A DNA stretch of 64,000 nucleotides, taken from Nymphaea colorata (lineage: Eukaryota; Streptophyta; Magnoliopsida; Nymphaeales; Nymphaeaceae). Both the position numbers and the translations under genes were made by a program. This document shows, piece after piece, positions 34,647-48,400 of the stretch. Within the stretch, counting starts at the first letter, position 1. Every line of letters starts with the position of its first letter. Location of the stretch: the NCBI RefSeq assembly GCF_008831285.2, contig NC_045142.1, positions 7,416,713-7,480,712 on the forward strand. Reading direction: 5' to 3'. Under the pieces are notes generated by a model. The model saw only the letters and a list, made by a program, of their open reading frames with translations, was not told the DNA's origin and did no database searches.

Positions 34647-36433
34647 GTAAGATATTATTTTCTTCGCTTTTTTGTTGTTGTTTTACCATATTCGGCGATC
34701 AAGAGACGATAACGGGGTCAGCTTGTCTGAAGTCTGCGGGCGATTATTCCTCTGTTTCAGTCTGTGCACTAAAAGATTTTTGACTATACTCAACTATTCG
34801 TTTTTGGCTTTGAGCTTGATTATTCTGTCTTTTCGTATGCTTTTTGATGAGTTCTCTTTGTTCATTTTTCTGATAGAGAGGTTTCTCCTTTTCTTTTTCC
34901 TCCTTTTCTTTTTCTGGCTTAATCGTAGGGTTCTTGTGATTTAATTGATGGAAAATCATGAAGTCTTGCTTCTTCCTCATTCACGTGGAAAAGTTGAGTG
35001 CTGATCGTCGGTTTAAATGTTGCTATTATGTGTCATTTTGAATTTGCTATTAGAAGTCCTCGGGTTTTCGTAGGTGTGATTTCTTGTGCACTTGGAAAAC
35101 GTGTTAATATGTGGCTGCCATATGGTTTGGAACTGATTTCCTAGAAAATGAATATCCGGATTGTATCTATCAGGACTTTTGTTCTATAGCAAATTGAACT
35201 TCAAAAAATACGAGGAAAACTGATTTTCTGGTGTTGGTAACTTCACTTACAGAAAACCAGGAAATGTGGAAAACTCTTAAGGTTCCTGAAATACGATCAC
35301 TCATGAGAATATTGCGACGCTGCATCGTCTGAAGTGTTTCTCTGAAAAAGAAAATATTATTCGTTAGTTTGGCTCGTTGTTTGCAAATGTTGTTCGTTAA
35401 TATTTGTTCTCTTGGAATTTTTTTATTTTTTCTTATCAAGAAAACCTAAAAAGTAATCTTAAATTTTTTAAAAATAAAAATAACTATTGATTTTCTGAAA
35501 AATATCCATAATGATACATAAAATAGTTTTAAATGTCTGAAAGAAACAAAAAATGCAAAACACACTTAAACTACATACAAAAAGATTTGAAAAGGGGGAA
35601 ATCGTAGCCACAGATATCGCTTCCCCCTTCCCTTCCTCCTCCCTCCCTAAAAATAGAAGGAAAAATGCAGTTTTTACACTTTTTCTTTATTTTTTTCTTT
35701 TTTGACAATAATATCAACATGGATTAAACTTTAAAGTTTAAACTTAAACTAAGTTATTTATCATCATTTTTGACGTCATTAAAATATTACTTTTATCATT
35801 TTACCTGGTTATTTTTTTTATGTCTTCTAATTAGTTTCTCATTTTTTTATTTTTTATGGTTTATTTTCATATATACAAAATTTTCCTTAGAAAAGTAACT
35901 TTGTGGAAAATGCCCAAGAAAAACCTTGTGGCTGTTAGAAACTCAAGAATGGCATTTGTGGCTGTTGCAAAAATATCATTATAGTTGTTTAATTGACTAT
36001 ACTTAAAAATATTGCAATATTTTTCCCCAAAACTGTTTTTTTAAGATAATACCGTGACATTGTTAAAATACCAACAATGATTTTATCAATTTTTTTTACT
36101 TCGTAAAACACTTATAAATTGAACAGCCTGTGAGCTATGTAATCTATTTCTCATGCTTAAATGGTGCCTCTGATGTTGTTATTACTTCCAAGTTCTTGTG
36201 CAGCTTGGATGTGCTGATCTTCACTATTCAATAGATATGATTAGATGACTCAAATATATACATATTTGAAATAGCTTTTGAAAGAAGATAGTGGACAATT
36301 ACCTTTTCGAGTTGTGAACCTCCTTTTTAGTTAATAGTCTAGAACTAACCAATTGAAATTAATGCATATTCGGAAACTCTTGTTTAATTAATAGTCTAGA
36401 ATTAGTCAATTGAAATTAATGCATACTTCACAG

Positions 36434-36435
<2 letters not shown>

Positions 36436-36500
<65 letters not shown>
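36436..36500. repeat. CA/TA microsatellite
   Basis: About 16 CA units run into about 14 TA units within the leader intron. A second TA block lies at 36619-36679. Confidence 0.9.
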
Positions 36501-36507
<7 letters not shown>

Positions 36508-36618
36508 CACATTTCTACTTCTCGACCTTTTATTTGCCAGGTTCTTTTCGGCTCTTAGTAGGGAAGTTTGTTTTTCTCCACAAAATAAAGCAGTGACCAG
36601 ATTCATCTTAAACCTAAA

Positions 36619-36685
<67 letters not shown>

Positions 36686-38160
36686 GATAGAATTATGAAA
36701 TTAATGTTTCTTGCAAAAGACTAGTAAAACTGTAAAGTTAATAATTATGAAAATCTTAAAAGAAGCTAAAACATTTGAAACATGTTTATACTTTATATAA
36801 AGTGAAATTGGTGATATTTTCAAGATATCATCATTAATCTTTTTGGGTGTCATTTACACGATATTTTGAAAATATCACCAGTATTTATGACTATATCTGT
36901 GTGTGCGTGTTCTGCACCAAGCATTTGCTATTTTTTTTTAATCTTTGAAAACTTACCCTATATGTCGACTACTTGGTTTACTATGTGAACCCAACAGTTG
37001 GATGACAACATATTTGTGCATGGTTGAGTTTCTTAAGCTTGAAACCATCAGTGATCAAGAAATGTCATAAAATATTTGAATATGAGAGAATCATCTTTCT
37101 GACATAACAAAAATACTTCAGTCTAGCTGTTTTGTTGCAAATGAACCTTGCTGAATGTACCTATATGTTTGTACCAGAAGTGACTATATACACACGTGTT
37201 CCTCCCTTTTGAACGATTGGAACAAGTTGAGTAAACTGATGTTTCAAGTGGTGGTGTATATTTGTAAAAAAATTCTATAATTTATATCTTTTTTTTTTTG
37301 AATTTCCTGCGTTAGATCAAAGCACTTGCTTTTAAGTGCTCATGATGTACTAAGCACTCACAAATCTGTCATGATATTAGCAAAGCCCACAAAGGACTTG
37401 CAAAGTGTACGGCTTTGCTCATGGCGCAGAAAACACTTGCAAAGCTGAAAGCTTTGCCCATTGTATGCTTTGAATTGCATTAGGGAACGAGCAATGCTCA
37501 CATGCTTTGCGAGTCAGTTGAAAAATGAACAGGGGCAGAACCCACATAGGCGATGCGAAAAACAGTTTTCTATGTATTTTTCTATCTTGTTATTTTTGCT
37601 TATACCAGAATAAATGCTATAAAGAAAATTATTCTATTTTTTTTTAGAATAAAAAATGAGGTCCTAAGAAAATTTTGAGGAGCACAAAAAGGGCATGTTA
37701 AATCCACAAAAAAAAGGACATGGTCGTATTTTGAAGATATAGCTGGTTATAACGATTTTCATTGTCATCATCATGAATCATTATCCATACTTATGATAAT
37801 TTTACTACATGATTCATGTCATTATCTAGATAAGATCTGATGACAGCTACCAAATGTAACAAGCTTGTCACCAACAAACGTTCTCGTGCAGTGTGGACTT
37901 CTTGAGGTTAGGTTGGAAATGTTACAGAAAATATAAATACTTATTTTACCTTGTGATTTTTCTTTTTCTTTTCTTCCATTGAGTTTAGCTGTTTATCACT
38001 AGTGGGGTTTTCTGATGCGCAAACATTATCTGCTTGTTAGCTTTGTAGATATAAATCAAATTAGGTAATTTGCTAAAATCAAAACATTTCACTTGCTAAA
38101 AAAACACTTTCTTTGCAATAGGGCTCTCACCAAGATTCAGATCCAAAATTGTCTGATTGC

Positions 38161-41100
38161 ATGGACAAACGGAATCATCAGCGTGAAGAGATGGTTGATG
38201 TGCTTCCAGCAGATAAAAGAGTCTGTTCTACTTCAGAGTACAAGTCTGATTCTTTAAATTTACCTGCTCCAGCAGACATTGTGTCCAAAAATTCTGGACC
38301 TGAACATTTAGAGCTGGATATGGAAGCTTCCAGTTCTCTTTCTGAGCGGGACAGAGAGGACGATTCATCTCAGGGTGAAATGGTTGAGAATTCTTTATCA
38401 TATAACCAGCCAGACCTAACAAATGATGATGCTCCTAGCCACTCTGATGATCTCAGTTACAGTGCAACGTCCAGAAATAGAGGTTACCTGGATGCGCGCG
38501 AGCATTATGATCCTAATAGCTCTTCTCTTTTCGGTCCAAATAAAGGTCATTTGAAGAAGATTTGTTCCAGTTTGAAGCTTGTCTCTTCACTGGATATTCA
38601 GCTTGCAAACCTAACTGAGCTATGTGATGTTCTGTCATTATGCACAGAAGACTCAATTAGCTTTTCTTGCACTGAGTCATTGGTTCCTACTCTTATTGGC
38701 TTGGCAAAGCATGACAACCCAGAAATAATGCTTTTAGCAATCAGAGCATTTACCCACATATGCAATATTATGCCATTATCTTCTCTGTTTATCTCTCGTC
38801 ATGATGTTGTTCCCACACTCTGTGCACGCTTAATGGTGATTGAATACATCGATGTTGCAGAGCAGGTTAGTGCAGGGTATTTGTTCTTGCACTTTTTGGT
38901 TTTGTACGAAACATGACATTGGCCGTTGGGAGAGCACTACATGTTCCTATCTCCTGTCGTTGTTGTTTCTTATTTGTTGTTTTCTGTGTGTGCAGTGTTT
39001 GCAAGCACTTGAGAAGATATCCCATGATCACGCAGTTGTTTGCCTTCGTAATGGTGCAATCATGGCTGCGCTCATGTATATTGACTTTTTTCCTACCACA
39101 GTTCAGGTAGTATGGCACATCACAGCTGTACATATTAGCTATTCTGTTTTGCCCATTTTAACATTTAATATGAGTAAGCATAAAACTACCTTTCTAATCA
39201 GTTATGGGTTACAAAGGGAAAATAAACTTTTATGCTTATGTATGAGTTATTTTAACTGTGCATTTCGAATATTTGTGATGCAGCATTGTTTTGTTTGTTA
39301 TTGGATTCTCCTTAGAAAAAAAATATTTTGCGTATTGCACTTAATGGTAATTATGTATGAAGGTTTTGAGATGGTAAAGCATATTTTTTTACAAGAATAG
39401 ATGGAAAGGGCTTATGATTACAGATTGTCCAAATTTCCATCTTGCCCATCCTCTTGCCACTGTCCAATCAAAATCATTATTAGCTTATTGAACATACTAC
39501 ATAGTACACAAATAGGACTACATGTGTGATTGACGAACTGGAATAATGCTTGTTATAGACTTCTCCAAGCCAATATGCTGCCTTTCTCCATAATGCCAAA
39601 TAAACTGTTGGGCTGCCAGTCTGTGCCATTGGTCCACATTTTGAGGATATAGATTGTGGACGACACTATTTCAAAAGTAATTTTGAAGAAAGAGAATCTC
39701 CAAAATGGTTGTTGCGGAAGATCTTTCAGTTGCCTCACAAAGTTGGCAACAGATAGCCAATCTAACCACCATGATGCATTGGTTGTATTTTTAAAATAGC
39801 AGGATATAACGCCAGCAAATTGCACAGTATATTAGAGATGGATTACGGCCTCCTGTAGGTTAGCCAATCTAACCACAGTGATGCATTGGTTGTATTTAGC
39901 AGGATATAACGCCAGCAAATTGCACAGTATATTAGAGATGGATTACGGCCTCCTGTAGGTTAGCCAATCTAATCACAGTGATGCATTGGTTGTATTTTTA
40001 AAATAGCAGGATATAACGCCAGCAAATTGCACAGTATATTAGAGATGGATTACCACCTCCTGTAGGTTATGCTTCTCTGTGCATTTTTGGGCATTAATAA
40101 AACTTTGTGTTACTTTTAGTGCAGTTGTTTGTTCCATTGGGTTGTGTTATCTGTATATTTTTAATAATTTGTCAGCTTCTTGATTTAACTTTAGCTTCAT
40201 CATTGAATCGTCAAGCCTTGTTTTGGTAGTAAAAATTTGCATGTCGGTAGACCAAAAAGAAGTTCCCTCCATCTATGGGTTTCAAAAATGGGAAATAGAA
40301 GAGACAACTGTGATTGAGTCACAAACCCCTTTGCTAGGAGTGATTGTAAGTTGCCCTTGCTTCCTAGGCACATTGACTCCAGCCAAGCTTGCCGACACAT
40401 TTAGGAGGCTTTTGCCCTCAACACATACATTTCTTCTATTTTGGGTTGAGGGTGCTTGTCCTTAAGTTCTTTGTTCCGATTATCAGCTGCACAAGTTTTT
40501 ATGTCCTTGATTATGCTAAGTGCCAGCCATGATGATTTCACCAAGGGGTTAGGTTTCAGGTTTCCAATCAAGTGACATGGCCATTAGGGATCTATTGTCT
40601 TGACATTACCAATTTCTTAAGCTGCTTTCCCACGTGTCTGTAGTTTCTAACGTCTGGTTGGTCTTGGTCAGGAGTCTCCACCATTTAGTCACTTGATATG
40701 AATTAATGCCACTTTGAGCATTTTTTTTTCAAGGTCAAACACTTTAGTTTTTGGAGGTTGCATCAATTTTTTCTTTTCTGTTTTTGGATTCTCTCTAAAA
40801 AAGAAAGTTTTTCAATAGGTAAGAACAAAATTTCCTTGTGCACATTTTTTAGAATTTCTCGGGGATAAGGAGTAGAGTAGGGTAAGGTGTCAGGATAGTA
40901 TGTTTTCTAAGGTTACCTTCACTAGTTAATTGCAATTCGTTCTGGAAAGATTTGCATCAAAGAGGCCCAAAACAGCTTAAGAGCGAAGAATTTTGCATTC
41001 AGAAATTGAAGCTGTTGAGGCCAATAGTGGCTTTTCACTGTAAGTGGAGAAGAACATTATTAAAGCATGGCACAAGAGTTTATATATTTTACTCAATATA

Positions 41101-41327
41101 CTTATAAAGCATGAAACTGAATGAGGGAGAAAGCATCTACTTGTACACGAGAGTGGCTGATCAAGCAGTTGGAGCTAGCCAATAGCTAGTCCAACCTTAG
41201 GTCAAGGGTTGAAATTGAGTGTGAAAAAGATTGAAAAATAAATGCAAGAAGTCAGAAAAAGATAAAAAAATACAAGAGAAAGAAAATGTTGTTGCTGATA
41301 ATCCTTTATTATATCTGCTACATAAAA

Positions 41328-41405
<78 letters not shown>

Positions 41406-42378
41406 TAGTTGCAGGCTAAATCCTTTCCTTGGAAAAAGAGAAAAAGAGAAGGCAATCTGCAGGGGGGAGAGGGTCTCCCCTTCCGACTGAAGTTCTCCTT
41501 TTTCTTGCCTTTCTTTTCAGTGTAACCAAGGAGTGAAAAACATGACGTGCCTAGGAGTAATTGTTGGCACCCGCAGGCCATAGTATATTTGGTGTTGTGT
41601 TGTTAAGTCAAACCCAACTATGTTAGATGTCATTTTAATCCTTCTCTTTACATGTTTAGGGTAGTTATATTGTTGTAAACATGCTTGGCTTCCAATTATT
41701 TTTTTAACTTCTCTTTTTTCTCCAGAAAAACTCTTAGGTTCCAATTGGTTCCTCATTCACTTCATATATATATATATATAAATAATATTTATTTATTTGT
41801 TTTGGGGTTGGGGGATGGTTAATAATAACAGTGTAACACTAAATAATTGGTAGGGTTTCCTATGTTGTCGTTATATCTCAGCAGTAACTTTTCTTGACTT
41901 GTCTCTGCGGTTACTGTGTAACTTTACCAATTACCATGGAAGTCTGAGCATCGTAGGTAGTTCCAACATCTAAGTTCTGTGAATGAAAAGTTTTAAATTT
42001 TTAATGTGATTGATTTGGATCTCCTGGAGGGAAAAATATTAAAAATATTGGGCTCTGAGATAATCTTTGATAGATATATTTTATCCACAGAAGTCCTACA
42101 TTGGGCTTTTCACCTCATGATTGTTTGGTGAAAGGAATCGAGAAACATAATTACACAGTTGTTTATGAGTCATGAGACATGAAACTTCTTTATGCCATGC
42201 ATCATTTGTATCTTTAATTTTGTGATAATTGCATAATGATGAACATTTTGCTTCACATACCAGAGAGTTGCACTTTCTGCTGTTGCAACCATATGCAAAA
42301 GGTTGCCATCTGACAGCTTTTCGAGCATCAAAGATGCTGTTCCTATATTGTCTAACCTGCTTCATAATGAGGATCAAA

Positions 42379-42415
<37 letters not shown>

Positions 42416-45400
42416 TCTTTTTATGCATGTACAACTCGTTAATGTCCATCATCTGAGAATTGTATATCCGGCCTTTCTTGTTCAAATTACTGTATTTCTT
42501 TTGTTGGTAAAGTAGTCACAAATAGAAACTATCCTGATATTATCCCCATTATGAAACTAGTTGATAGTATTAGTAAAATATTGCTATATGTGGATTTTTT
42601 TTACACTATCCTGAGATATTTCTAGTATTTTCCTGAGACTTAAAATGTCATTTTCTGATATTTTGAACATGCATTTTTTTGCTTTATTATATTTTCAAAT
42701 ACTTTTTTTTATTTGTTTCTTAATGTAATTATGTGTTTGGAGGAAAAATCTAGAGAACTTGTTATCAATAATTTTTCTTGGTCTGTCTACTTTTCAAGTT
42801 TTGAAGCATCTGAGGTTTTACCTGATGTTTAAGAAAAACCACGTTTTGGAAAAACTCCTACGAAAATCATTCCCACAAATTTCTGAAAAATATATTAGTA
42901 ACTATTTTTGGTGAGCACCAGGCTTGAGGTTGAGTGAAACAACACCACATAGATTAGGTGCTGATATCGTTGATATGAAATTAAATTTCATTCATTGTCA
43001 CATATATCGTGTACGGGTATTATACGGCGAGAAATTCTCGGGTATAATACGACAAAGTTGTATATCTCGTGAAAATCTCAGCAAATTTTAAAAAAATTTA
43101 AAACATTTAATAATTCTTAAAAATTATAAAAAAATAAAAATGAATAAGAAATACAAAAAAATACGTATAATATGCATTTTTTCACATTTTTTATTTTCTG
43201 GATTTTTTTAAAAAAAGATGCATATAATTTGCCGTTTTATACGGCTAATTTATTTCTCGCATATTATACGCGTACTCTCAATGATTGCATTGTAAGATTT
43301 CTTGTGTTTTTTTTTTTTCCTTTTCATGTTCTTTATAACCAGGTGTCTGATGAGCATCTAGTAACAGTGAATTTGGTTGATGCCTTTTGCAGATTGTAGA
43401 GAGTGCTGTTACCTGCTTGGTGAATATCATCAGATGTTTTAGTAGCTCAAATGATATGTTAGATGAACTGTGCAAGCCTGGTTTACTCCAACAAGCAACT
43501 GATGCTATATCCATCAACAGTCAAATGGTGCTCAACCGGCAGGCTTTCACTGTAATCTCTGAGTGGTGTTTTTGTAACTGATAAGGATACACTATATTGT
43601 CGTTCCTATACAATTATTTTAACGCATTCTTATGATTGTCATCTAGGGCCTTATTGGAATGCTTTCCATGGTTGCCTGTGGCTCAGCTGTTGCAGCAGAG
43701 GCTCTTCTGGACATGAACATTATCTCTACCCTTAGAGATATTTTAAGCACTTGTAGATTCTCTTGTGGTGCAGCATATTCTCTTGCTGGTGATGTATACT
43801 CTGATCAGGTACAGCCCTACAGGAAATCCAAATATTGATATACAATGTGACTTCTATGGGGTATGGAGTATGGAATGCTGAGTCAAGATTATTTTCTATA
43901 TGCGTCTCAATTTAGTTGTGGTGAATAATATGCTCAATATGTCATAAGATCGCTTCATAGCGAAGAGATGTGTTTTGCAGAACATTCTTTGAAGACCTGT
44001 TCAGATTTTTTTAGTTTGTTGCTTGCATGTTCCTTTTTCGATTTTATTGTGTTAATTGTAGGACCCATTTACTTTTTCTCTGGAGGACATCCTCAGATTT
44101 AATTTGCACGAGGTAAGTTTGCAAATGGAACTCAGGCTAGCAATTCCTTAGACTCTGAAGGGGTCTTAAAATAGTTTTGGAATGAACTGGTAATGCTTTT
44201 CTGTTGATATGCCCCACTTTATGTGTGTCATATGCACTCGCCAAATAAGCTGCTGCATTTGGTTAACTCAGGTGTGGCTATTAATTTTGGATGTTATACT
44301 CTGATTCAATGACAAAACGTTTACCTTTCATCTGACGTTTCCATATATTTTTCATGGTTATAAGTTTCTTTAGGTTTTTTTTTTAAATTCTAATTCCATT
44401 TTATTTTTTACTTTTTGTTCATTTGCAGATATGTGCTGTTTTAAATTTGTTAAATGTGTTGCTTCCTCCACTGGAAGGTGAAACTACTCAGATGCTATGT
44501 TGCAAGGAAAATAAGTTCAAGGATCAACCTGGACTTCTTCAGTATGGAATGGATATTCTTCCTGTCCTGATCCATGTCGGTTCTTATTTCAGTTTGATTT
44601 TTGACCAGAGTCTTTGATGTGGCTTTTTTGATGTAGTCTTATATTCCTCATTTATGTGTGTATGTTTCTGTCATCATAGGTAGGTGGTTCTGGTGCAAAT
44701 TTATCACTTTGCTATGGATCCCTCCTTGTCATGAACAAATTGGTGCATTATAGCACATCTGATATGCTTCAGGACATGCTTACCAACAAGAATATGTGTA
44801 GGTAAAAGGTTTTTTCCCTTTTTGTTTCCTTGCTAGTGGAAGGAAAATCAATGGAGAAGCCCATAAGTTTATGGTTTTGTGCTGGTAGCTTCTTGACAGG
44901 TGTTATTGCTCTGAAGGATCATCATGTGCTGATTCCTGTTCTACGGTTAATTGATAACCTCATGCAAAAGCTTCCTAAAGTTTATGTGCAATTGTTTGTG
45001 AAGGAGGGTGTTGTAGCTGCTGTTGACATGCTTCTTTTGCCAGAAGCCTGCCTGAACGAGAAGCATAAGGTTAACAAGCCTAATAGTTCTATTAGAAGAG
45101 CAATCTCAGTTCTGAAAACTGTCTCAAATGATGATAGGAAGTGTTTGTGTGCAAGTTTCAGTGCCCATCACACTCCATCATCAAGAGGGATTTGTAAACT
45201 TGATAAGGAAATGGTTTGCACCCTAGCTAAACACATAAAGGAGACATACTTTCCGTTGGAAGTGCAGATTTCTGGGGCTGGACTAACTGAAAAACTTCAA
45301 AGGATGAAAGCACTTTGTAAAAATTTATCTGAACAGTCTTGCTTAGATGACAGTGTCACTGATCACAAGCTCTATTTGAATGATATCTTGGAAAGGCTAA

Positions 45401-48400
45401 TGGTTGAACTGAAAGAAGGGGATCCTCTGTCCACCTTCGAATTTATTGAAAGTGGAATAATAAAGTCTTTAACTAATTATTTGGGCTGTGGGAAGGATCT
45501 GAAAGAGAAAATAGTTGATCATAATTTGTTGGATTATTTTGGCAAAGTTCAAAGGAGGTTTATTTTTTTTGCTCAGCTTGCTTTTGCCTCTACTAGTGGA
45601 CAGTGGAGAGATCTGTCTTCAGCAGTTATTGTGGATAAACTGTTGAGTGCATTGTCCACACTTGAGAATCTCCCTGTTGTTCATGTTGATCGTCCAAAGT
45701 CGAGAGGTTCTTATGCTGATATTCCAGGGCGATATACATCCTACCCTTGTTTGAAAGTATGCTTTATGAAAGACGTTGAGGATAAGTATTTCCATGAATA
45801 TTCATCCAATGTTGTAACAGTTGAACTGCTTGCCAGCATGGATGCAGTTGAGGATTACTTATGGCCTCTAATTAGCAAAAATGGTCGTCATTCAGAATCT
45901 ACTAATCAGTATATGCCAGACAAAGAGAAAGTTCACACTCCAGCAACAGAAGATTGCTCAAATGTTTCTTCGGATTTATTAGGGCCCCAGGTTGGTCTAC
46001 ATTTTGCTAACATGCATCTATCGTCTGAATTAGCCTATGTAATGGTTGAAGATACTCAGATGTAGGAAAGTGAACCGAGTGTTAGGTATCTAGTTTTGTG
46101 AATCTTTAATGTTGATTTTCTTATAGTATACTGAAGTATGTATCGTCTGAAGACAAAAAGATATTGTAAAATGTTCATTGTGTATCAAGGAGAAATAGAA
46201 GACATAAATTTGGGAGGACGTTTTGAAAAACAACTGTTGGGACTTTGGTCTGCTATCTCATACATATAATTTTTGATAATTATATGTTCATGTGGCTTTC
46301 ATCTGTTGCTAGTTTTGTTTTTATCTGTGTTTCTAATCTTCATGTGTCCTTGAATCTGTAGAGTTGTGTAAGTAGAACGCCATCAGTTTCATCAGAGACA
46401 ACTCACACAATGGAATATGTATCTATGTCTGATAATGGTGTTGCTCTTCGACAAACAGTGGAAGCAGGTAAATTTCTGCAAATTACTCTTGGAATTTGTA
46501 AATTTTTGTTGATATATATGATTCTGCAGCTTTTATGAAGCTTTTTTAGTTGTTAATGTGTTGATTTACATGGAACATTTCATTTCTTTTTGCTGGAAGG
46601 AACTGCTTCTGAAGATGCCTCTCGTAGTAAAGAATGTGCAGCAAATATAAGAGATTCTACTGAGTTTGACAAGGAATATGCACCTTCAAAATTGGATTTC
46701 TTCTTTCAAGGAAAGCTTCTTGATCGCTCTGTAACTCTGTATCAAGCAATTCTCCAGCAATTGATGCAAGAGAATGCTTTGAGCAGCACAAGGTTGTGGA
46801 ATGAAGTATTTCATATTTCTTTCAAAAGGTCCTTACAATCAGAAACAAGGAATTGTGGACAAGAATTCATTCATGTATTGGCAAATTGGATCCAGAAGGG
46901 TGTCCCTTCAATCAGAAAGTCGAAAATGGAATTTCCTGCTGAGTTTGGGATGCCTGACCCTATATGTGATGTACTGTTCTTGCTTCAAACAATAGAACGT
47001 CTCAATAGATCTTCATTCCACTTGATGTCATATGAAAGGGAAGAGTCCTTCCCTGAAGGGAATTTAGGCACTTTGAATGCTTTCGAAGTTAGTACTCCTG
47101 CTATTCCACAAAGTGAGTTTGTCAGCAGCAAGTTAACAGAAAAACTGGAACAGCAGATGCATGATCCTTTTTGTGTAGACAGCAGGTGTCTGCCCTCTTG
47201 GTGTAATCAGCTGGTGTCTGAGTTCCCGTTCTTGTTTTCTTTTGAAGCAAGAAGGAAGTACTTTCAGTTGTGTTTGTCAGGTTTCTTAAGAAGCAAGTGC
47301 AGAAGTTTATCACAGCATGGGAGTACTAATAATGCTAATATCTCAAATGAGAGGTCACATGCTAGTACTGTTCCAAAGAAAAAGTTCCAAGTTCAACGTG
47401 ATTGTATATTAGATTCTGCTTTGAAGATGATGGATGGACATGCTCGTGATGAGGCTATCCTTGAAGTAGAATTTGCTGGTGAAGTTGGCACAGGTCTTGG
47501 TCCAACGTTGGAGTTCTATATACTTGTCAGTCGTGAATTTCAGAAAACCAGTATAAATATGTGGAGAGGAACCAATTACAATTGGTCACCTACTAATAGA
47601 GAAGGCTTTGAAGTTGAGGATTTTATATCCCCTCCCCATGGGTTATTTCCTCGTCCTTGGTCATTAGATGCCTTACACAGTACAGACTTTTCTGAAGTGG
47701 AAAAAAAGTTTCTCCTTCTGGGCCAGGTAGTAGCAAGGGCACTTCAAGATGGGCGGATGCTGGATCTTCCCTTTTCAAAAGCATTCCTCAGACTTGTCCT
47801 TGGCCAGGTTGTCAATGTTGTAGTTGTCAACCCTGTATGTTCTAATGTTGGGTAATACATGTTAGCTGATTTTCTGTGTTCTTTCAGGATCTTGATCTGT
47901 ATGACATAAAGTCATTTGATCCTGAACTGGGAAAAGCTATGGAAGAGCTCCAGGCTATTGTTGGTCGGAAGAAATTTTTAGACACTGTTGGAAGCGGGCA
48001 TGAAGTGACAGCTGATTTGCAGCTAGGGGGTTCTAAAATTGTGGATCTATGTCTTGATTTTACTTTGCCAGGATATCCTGATTATGTCCTTAAAGGAGGA
48101 GCAGAGCATGAGTTGGTAATATGTTCACCACATTACATTGCGCTTTTAGTTCTGCGGTGGTTTTTAATAAATTGTGGCTCTGCAGGTAAGTCTTGACTGC
48201 TTGGGAGAATATGTTTCACTGGTTGTTGATGCAACGGTGAAGAGTGGGATTGGGAGACAGGTGGAAGCTTTTAAATCAGGATTTAACGAGGTTTTTTTTT
48301 CTCGTTTCCCTTTCTTGCCCACTTATCACTTGTACCCTTTTGCTTAGCATGCATTTGTTATTTCAACATGACATGATTGTTGGAGATATCAAATCACAAA

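Larger units (their letters stand above)
39107..42263. other. Large UPL4 intron 2 (between coding exons 2 and 3), repeat-filled
   Basis: Contains, left to right: a minus-strand open stretch at 39553-39825 with a faint LINE-tail look (TIYILKMW), a three-fold tandem repeat (39755-40068), a TA microsatellite (41329-41403) and a short TA run (41765-41780). No further exon is needed, because the flanking exons join in phase 0. Confidence 0.6.

Noticed and set aside
36406-36724. Frames reading IYIYIY and HTHTHT, also at 41231-41581
   Set aside because: TA and CA microsatellites inside UPL4 introns.
38149-38160. TTG as UPL4 start
   Set aside because: The ATG at 38161 fits the family N-terminus; plant start codons are ATG.
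39755-40068. Possible CRISPR-like array
   Set aside because: Three long near-identical units with no spacers, in a plant intron: an ordinary tandem repeat.
40200-40465. Open frames on both strands in a UPL4 intron
   Set aside because: No motif, no splice context, and flanking exons join in phase without them.
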